From assembly GCA_016630905.1 (NCBI GenBank), contig WBMQ01000013.1:1178001-1242000 (forward strand): DNA of 64,000 nucleotides. The letters are read 5' to 3'. The notes under the pieces are model-generated. The model did not search any database and was not told the origin of the DNA. It saw only the letters and a program-made list of their open reading frames with translations. How positions within the stretch are numbered: the stretch's first letter is position 1; every line of letters begins with the position of its first letter. The translations under genes and the position numbers were made by a program. Source of the DNA: Capillidium heterosporum (lineage: Eukaryota > Entomophthoromycota > Entomophthoromycetes > Entomophthorales > Capillidiaceae). This document shows positions 60,199 to 64,000 of the stretch, piece after piece.

Positions 60199-61267
60199 AA
60201 GTTTTAAAAAGAGGTGTAGTAGCCCAATAAAAATAGCATATTAATTTGTAATTTTTTGTTATTGTTGTACTTTTGTAGAATATATTTCAATGTATTTAGA
60301 TGGTAAATAGATATATAGGATATGATTTTTATAGTCTTATATTCCACAAAAGCCTTGCACATGTTGTTTTGGCTTTTAAAAGCTAAAGTAGAACCCAATC
60401 TTATATTTCAAGTATGAAAAGATAGGCTCAAAACCTTTTCCAAATAGCTATACTACTTGTAATCGAGTTCACTTCCTGTCACCATTCATAAATTACGAAT
60501 ACTAGATAAATTGGTGTGCTGGAAGCTAGCTTTAGGTTGGAATTAGGATTTGAGCTCCAATAGGTTTAAAAGAGTAGACCTATTTAACTAACAATAGATT
60601 TGATCCGAATTTTGTACCTTTAAGATATTGGTATGGTGACTTTTACAACAGATGCACTAGCGCTTTTTAGTTAACTATCCTGACACAATTTATCGAAAAA
60701 TGGTATCATGTCTATCAAAGTTGCAAACTTCGCTCTGTTTCGTAGATGCTGAAGGATGCGAATCGGATCAAGCTCAAATTTCAATGCTGTGGAAATTACT
60801 TATTTGATTGGAAACCTTGTGCTTTCGGGAAGTATTGGATCCCTAATCCCCTTCTAGAATTTATTCCAGTCCAGTGTAACTTGTCATCTATAATGCAAAC
60901 AAATTTGTGGCACTCTACAAAAACTGTGTATATTTTATTTAGCTATATAACAATTGGACGCTATTTTATGGAACACATAATTAATTTCTTTCACCAAAGA
61001 CGTCAAGTTAGTAAGGATAGCTCCAAATTTAATTTGGCCTGATCCTCTTTGAAATTCGATAGAGGAATTTATGATTCGAGAATTGGGAAAAGTTCTTGAG
61101 CTTTTTGTTAGCTTGGAATGAAAATTCGAAAATAAAGCTTTTGGTCCTACTGTTATTTCAAGACTTTTTATATCCCTTTGCTTCTAAAGTTTATAAATAC
61201 CCATAACCTTTCTATTTATTCACTAATATACTAGCTTAACATCTATACACGTACAACAATAATAAAG
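60199..61267. other. Intergenic region upstream of ADC synthase
   Basis: 1.1 kb without a supported gene; ends with the ADC synthase promoter. Confidence 0.5.
61192..61199 (+). promoter_or_regulatory. TATA box of ADC synthase
   Basis: TATAAATA about 70 bp before the start codon at 61268. Confidence 0.4.
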
Positions 61268-63970
61268 ATGCTGACTGTAGTTAATCCCGATTCAATTCCC
61301 ACCTCCTACTTCAACTCAAAACCAAACTGCAAAATCCAAGTCGAAACTCAATATACTGATAATAGATAACTACGACAGCTACACCTACAACCTATTAAAT
61401 CTTCTAACTCATGTCAACGCAACGATAATAAAGAATGACTCCATAGATAAGAAAGCCTTTATCACAAATCTGTTACCCAACTTGGACGGCATTATTTTGT
61501 CTCCGGGGCCAGGGAAACCGGACAACTACTTGGATTTTGGCCTCTGTTTCGATATTTTGAAGAGCCAACTTGATATCCCAATCTTTGGTATCTGCCTAGG
61601 TCATCAGGGCTTAGCTTCTACTTTTGGAGGAAAGGTATATTGTATTTTTATATGTATATATTTATTGATTTTTTAATTTTTTAATTTTTGCAACAATAAA
61701 GGTAGTAAAAGGCGATAAGCCGATACATGGGCAAGTAAGGAGGGTAGTCAGGACTAAAAACAGCCTGAAGGACAGATTATTTTACAACTTGCCCAGTAGT
61801 TTTAAAGTCACTAGATACCACAGTTTGGTAGTCGACAAGTGTAGTTTGCCTAAGGAGTTGGTAGTGAGTTGTGAGTCGGAAGATGAAGTTATTATGGGTC
61901 TTTCGCACAGTGGCTTACCGTATTTTGGAGTCCAGTTCCATCCTGAATCAATCGAATCCCAGTACGGTCAACTTCTTATGGACAACTTTTTAAGCGTTTG
62001 TAGCTCATATAGTAGTCCCTATAGGGTAAAAATATTGTATGCTTTGACTTTTTATTAATATATTTTAGGCAGTAGATAGTGAGAACAGCATGTTTCAAAA
62101 TTTATTAGATAGGAGCCTAAAGGTGAATACTAGTCTATCGTTGTTAGGCGGTACCGATACCAACAGTTTCAAAGTTAAAGTTAGGGAGATAAGCCTATCC
62201 AACATCAATCTGCAACTTCTATTCGAAAAATTATATCAACCCGATTCAAACACCAGTCCATGTTTTTGGTTAGACAGTAACGGCACCGAAAAAGATCTGA
62301 AGAGTTACCTAGGTAGACCCAAGTTCAGCTTACAGTATTTTTTGAACAACGATCAGTTAATCCTCAAGCATATCGACTCCAACTTCAACTTGATTGACAA
62401 ATGTTTCAACGAGTTTGATTTCTTCAGTTGGTTTTCCAAGCTTTTCGATGTATTGAAATTAAAGGTCAACGAGGGTGGTGATGGTAAGGATGGAGGTTTT
62501 GTAGGAGGTTTCTTAGGGTATCTGAGCTACGAGATGAAGGTAAAATCGTTACCAAAGTTGAACCGGCCTAAGCAGTTCAATAACTACTCTGACGCTCAGT
62601 TCGGATTCGTCGACCAGCTGATCGCCTACGACCACAGCACAAACAAACTCAAAATTATCGGAGTTATCAATGAAGATTTACTAGATTTTAGCGACGTCAG
62701 TTGGAACACTTTCAATTTCAACGACTGCCTTCAACTCCTACCCAAGGTTTTAGGCTGTACGGAAGAGAGCTTTGACGCTTTCTTCAATCAGGTAGACGAG
62801 ACTTGTAAGCAACTGTTTATAGGCGATAACCTTGATGGAGCTACGATGAATAATGAAAGAGAATTCGAAGATCTGAGCTTAGACCTGAGTCTGAAGAGAT
62901 TTAAAGGGGATTTATCTGATGAAGAATACCTCGCCACTATAAAAGACGTTAAACGTTACATAACGGAAGGAGAGAGCTACGAGATCTGCCTAACGACTCA
63001 GTACCGCTCCAAAGTCTTTGCACCAACTTTAAAGGACCGAACCTTCGAACTGTACAAGCAGCTGCGTAAATTCAACAAGGCGTCCTACTCGAGCTACCTC
63101 AAGTTTTCTGACGTACATGTACTCTCTACCTCACCAGAAAGATTCTTCAAAGTCAGTGACGGCAGTCGTAGCAACAGGGTATCTATGAAACCGATAAAAG
63201 GCACCTTGAAGAAGGTTCTACCAAGCCTAGAGGACCTGAATTGCAAACTTAGGATGCAGGCAATCTTCAATCAAAATTTAAAGTTGATCAACACTTTGCA
63301 GAACGACTTGAAGCAGAGGGCTGAAAATCTGATGGTAATTTTTAAAATACTTTGCACTGTAACTTTGTTACTAACTTACTTTTGCTAGATAGTAGACCTT
63401 ATTCGAAACGACTTACATCAGGTCAGTGATCCCTCAACCGTTCAAGTACCTCAACTCATGCAGGTGGAGACCTTTAGTACGGTCCACCAACTTGTTACCA
63501 CTATAGAATCCCAGCTCCTGCCCAAGTACAACGGCGTCGATCTACTCAAGTTCTGCTTCCCACCCGGATCTATGACAGGAGCCCCTAAGTTGCGAACTGT
63601 ACAGCTATTGGAAGAGTTGGAACCTAGGAACCGAGGTATCTACTCGGGCTGTTTAGGTTATTTTTCATTGGATGGGAATGCCGACTTTAACGTCGTCATT
63701 AGAACAGTAACCGTTCAAGGTGTTGGTAATAGGGATGAGGGTGAGGATGGAAGTGGGGATAAGGTAGATAACGAGCAGGATAGGTGGAGGCATGGAGTTC
63801 AATTTTCGGCTGGGGCTGGTGGTGCCATCATCGATCTATCGGATGACTTAGAGGAGTTGGATGAAATGAAGTTGAAATTGAACGCTACTTTGCCTAGGTA
63901 CCCTATTTTTAGTTTACAATTGTATTAACTTTATATTTTTAGGGTCGCTAGCTTCTTGAATACGATCTGA
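61268..63970 (+). CDS. ABZ1: Aminodeoxychorismate synthase (fused PabA-PabB)
   Basis: Makes 4-amino-4-deoxychorismate from chorismate and glutamine for folate synthesis. The N-terminal glutaminase has ILIIDNYDSYTYN, LSPGPGKP, FGICLGHQG (catalytic Cys) and FGVQFHPESIES (His, Glu). The C-terminal chorismate-binding domain has GFLGYLSYEMK, EGESYEICLTTQYRS, STSPERF, MKPIKGT, LIRNDLHQV and FPPGSMTGAPK. Lysine in PIKGT, where anthranilate synthase has Ala, points to ADC synthase and not TrpE. The start is set by an intron of 64 nt (61277-61340) after MLT, giving MLTSKLNILIID; reading straight through would need one skipped base. Later introns follow FGGK, SPYR, AENLM and TLPR; the last exon ends VASFLNTI, stop 63968-63970. 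Confidence 0.9.
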
Positions 63971-64000
63971 GTGTTTTGGATTTTAACTCGGTATAAATTG

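Noticed and set aside
61268-61370. A thirteenth +1 skip near the start of ADC synthase (TAT.A.CTG)
   Set aside because: A 64-nt gtagtt...ccaag intron after MLT keeps frame and gives a natural PabA-like start, so the skip is not needed.

Overview
The window reads as nuclear DNA of an AT-rich fungus, most likely an ascomycete. Genes are single and mixed in strand, not in operons. Introns are very short (about 33-65 nt), start GTA(A/T/C), often carry a CTAAC/CTAAT-like branch site and mostly end in TAG. The gene set is fungal/eukaryotic: BUD13, GID8, SFI1, IRC3, DPH4/JJJ3, COX9, a fused PabA-PabB synthase, CAP/PRY secreted protein. CTG stands at conserved leucine positions in GFA1, so there is no sign of the CTG-to-serine code. 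No tRNA, rRNA, transposon, virus-like element or CRISPR array was recognised.

Layout: 0.2-2.3 kb BUD13 (+) and a nicotinamide riboside kinase (-); 3.4-9.2 kb two tandem Pumilio/Puf paralogues (+); 10.4-14.1 kb mitochondrial isoleucyl-tRNA synthetase (-); 14.4 kb COX9 (+); 15.9-18.5 kb Sfi1-like centrin-binding repeat protein (+); 19.6-21.7 kb GFA1 (+); 22.3-34.1 kb a gene-poor stretch with two secreted proteins, a secreted double CAP protein, a decayed zinc-finger gene and a SET-domain gene; 35.1-42.9 kb DPH4 (+), IRC3 (-) and an ABCC transporter (-); 44.6-50.2 kb GID8, an enoyl-CoA hydratase/isomerase, a small NOPCHAP1-like gene and a CNBP/Gis2 zinc-knuckle gene; 50.7-64 kb an acyl-CoA synthetase, an SDR, a membrane/coiled-coil protein, an F-box/WD40-like gene and aminodeoxychorismate synthase.

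The striking signal is that eight otherwise conserved genes (NRK, Puf-A, GFA1, SET, ABCC, CNBP, ACS, SDR) each need the ribosome to skip exactly one nucleotide, twelve skips in total: four in the ABC transporter, two in GFA1, one in each of the others. All twelve go in the same (+1) direction, lie outside homopolymers in most cases, and restore family motifs exactly (Walker A neighbourhood, H-loop, last zinc knuckle, SET NH-like motif). For all eight genes I checked that the coding length minus the skips is a multiple of three at each exon boundary or at the stop codon. Ten of the twelve can be written as one of two local contexts, N(A/T)T.C (seven) or GAA.G (three), where the base after the dot is skipped. 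Genes such as the many-exon ISM1, IRC3, DPH4, GID8 and the second Puf gene need none. The choices are widespread +1 ribosomal frameshifting in this lineage, RNA-level removal, or a systematic sequence error; the uniform sign and the recurring contexts make the first worth testing.
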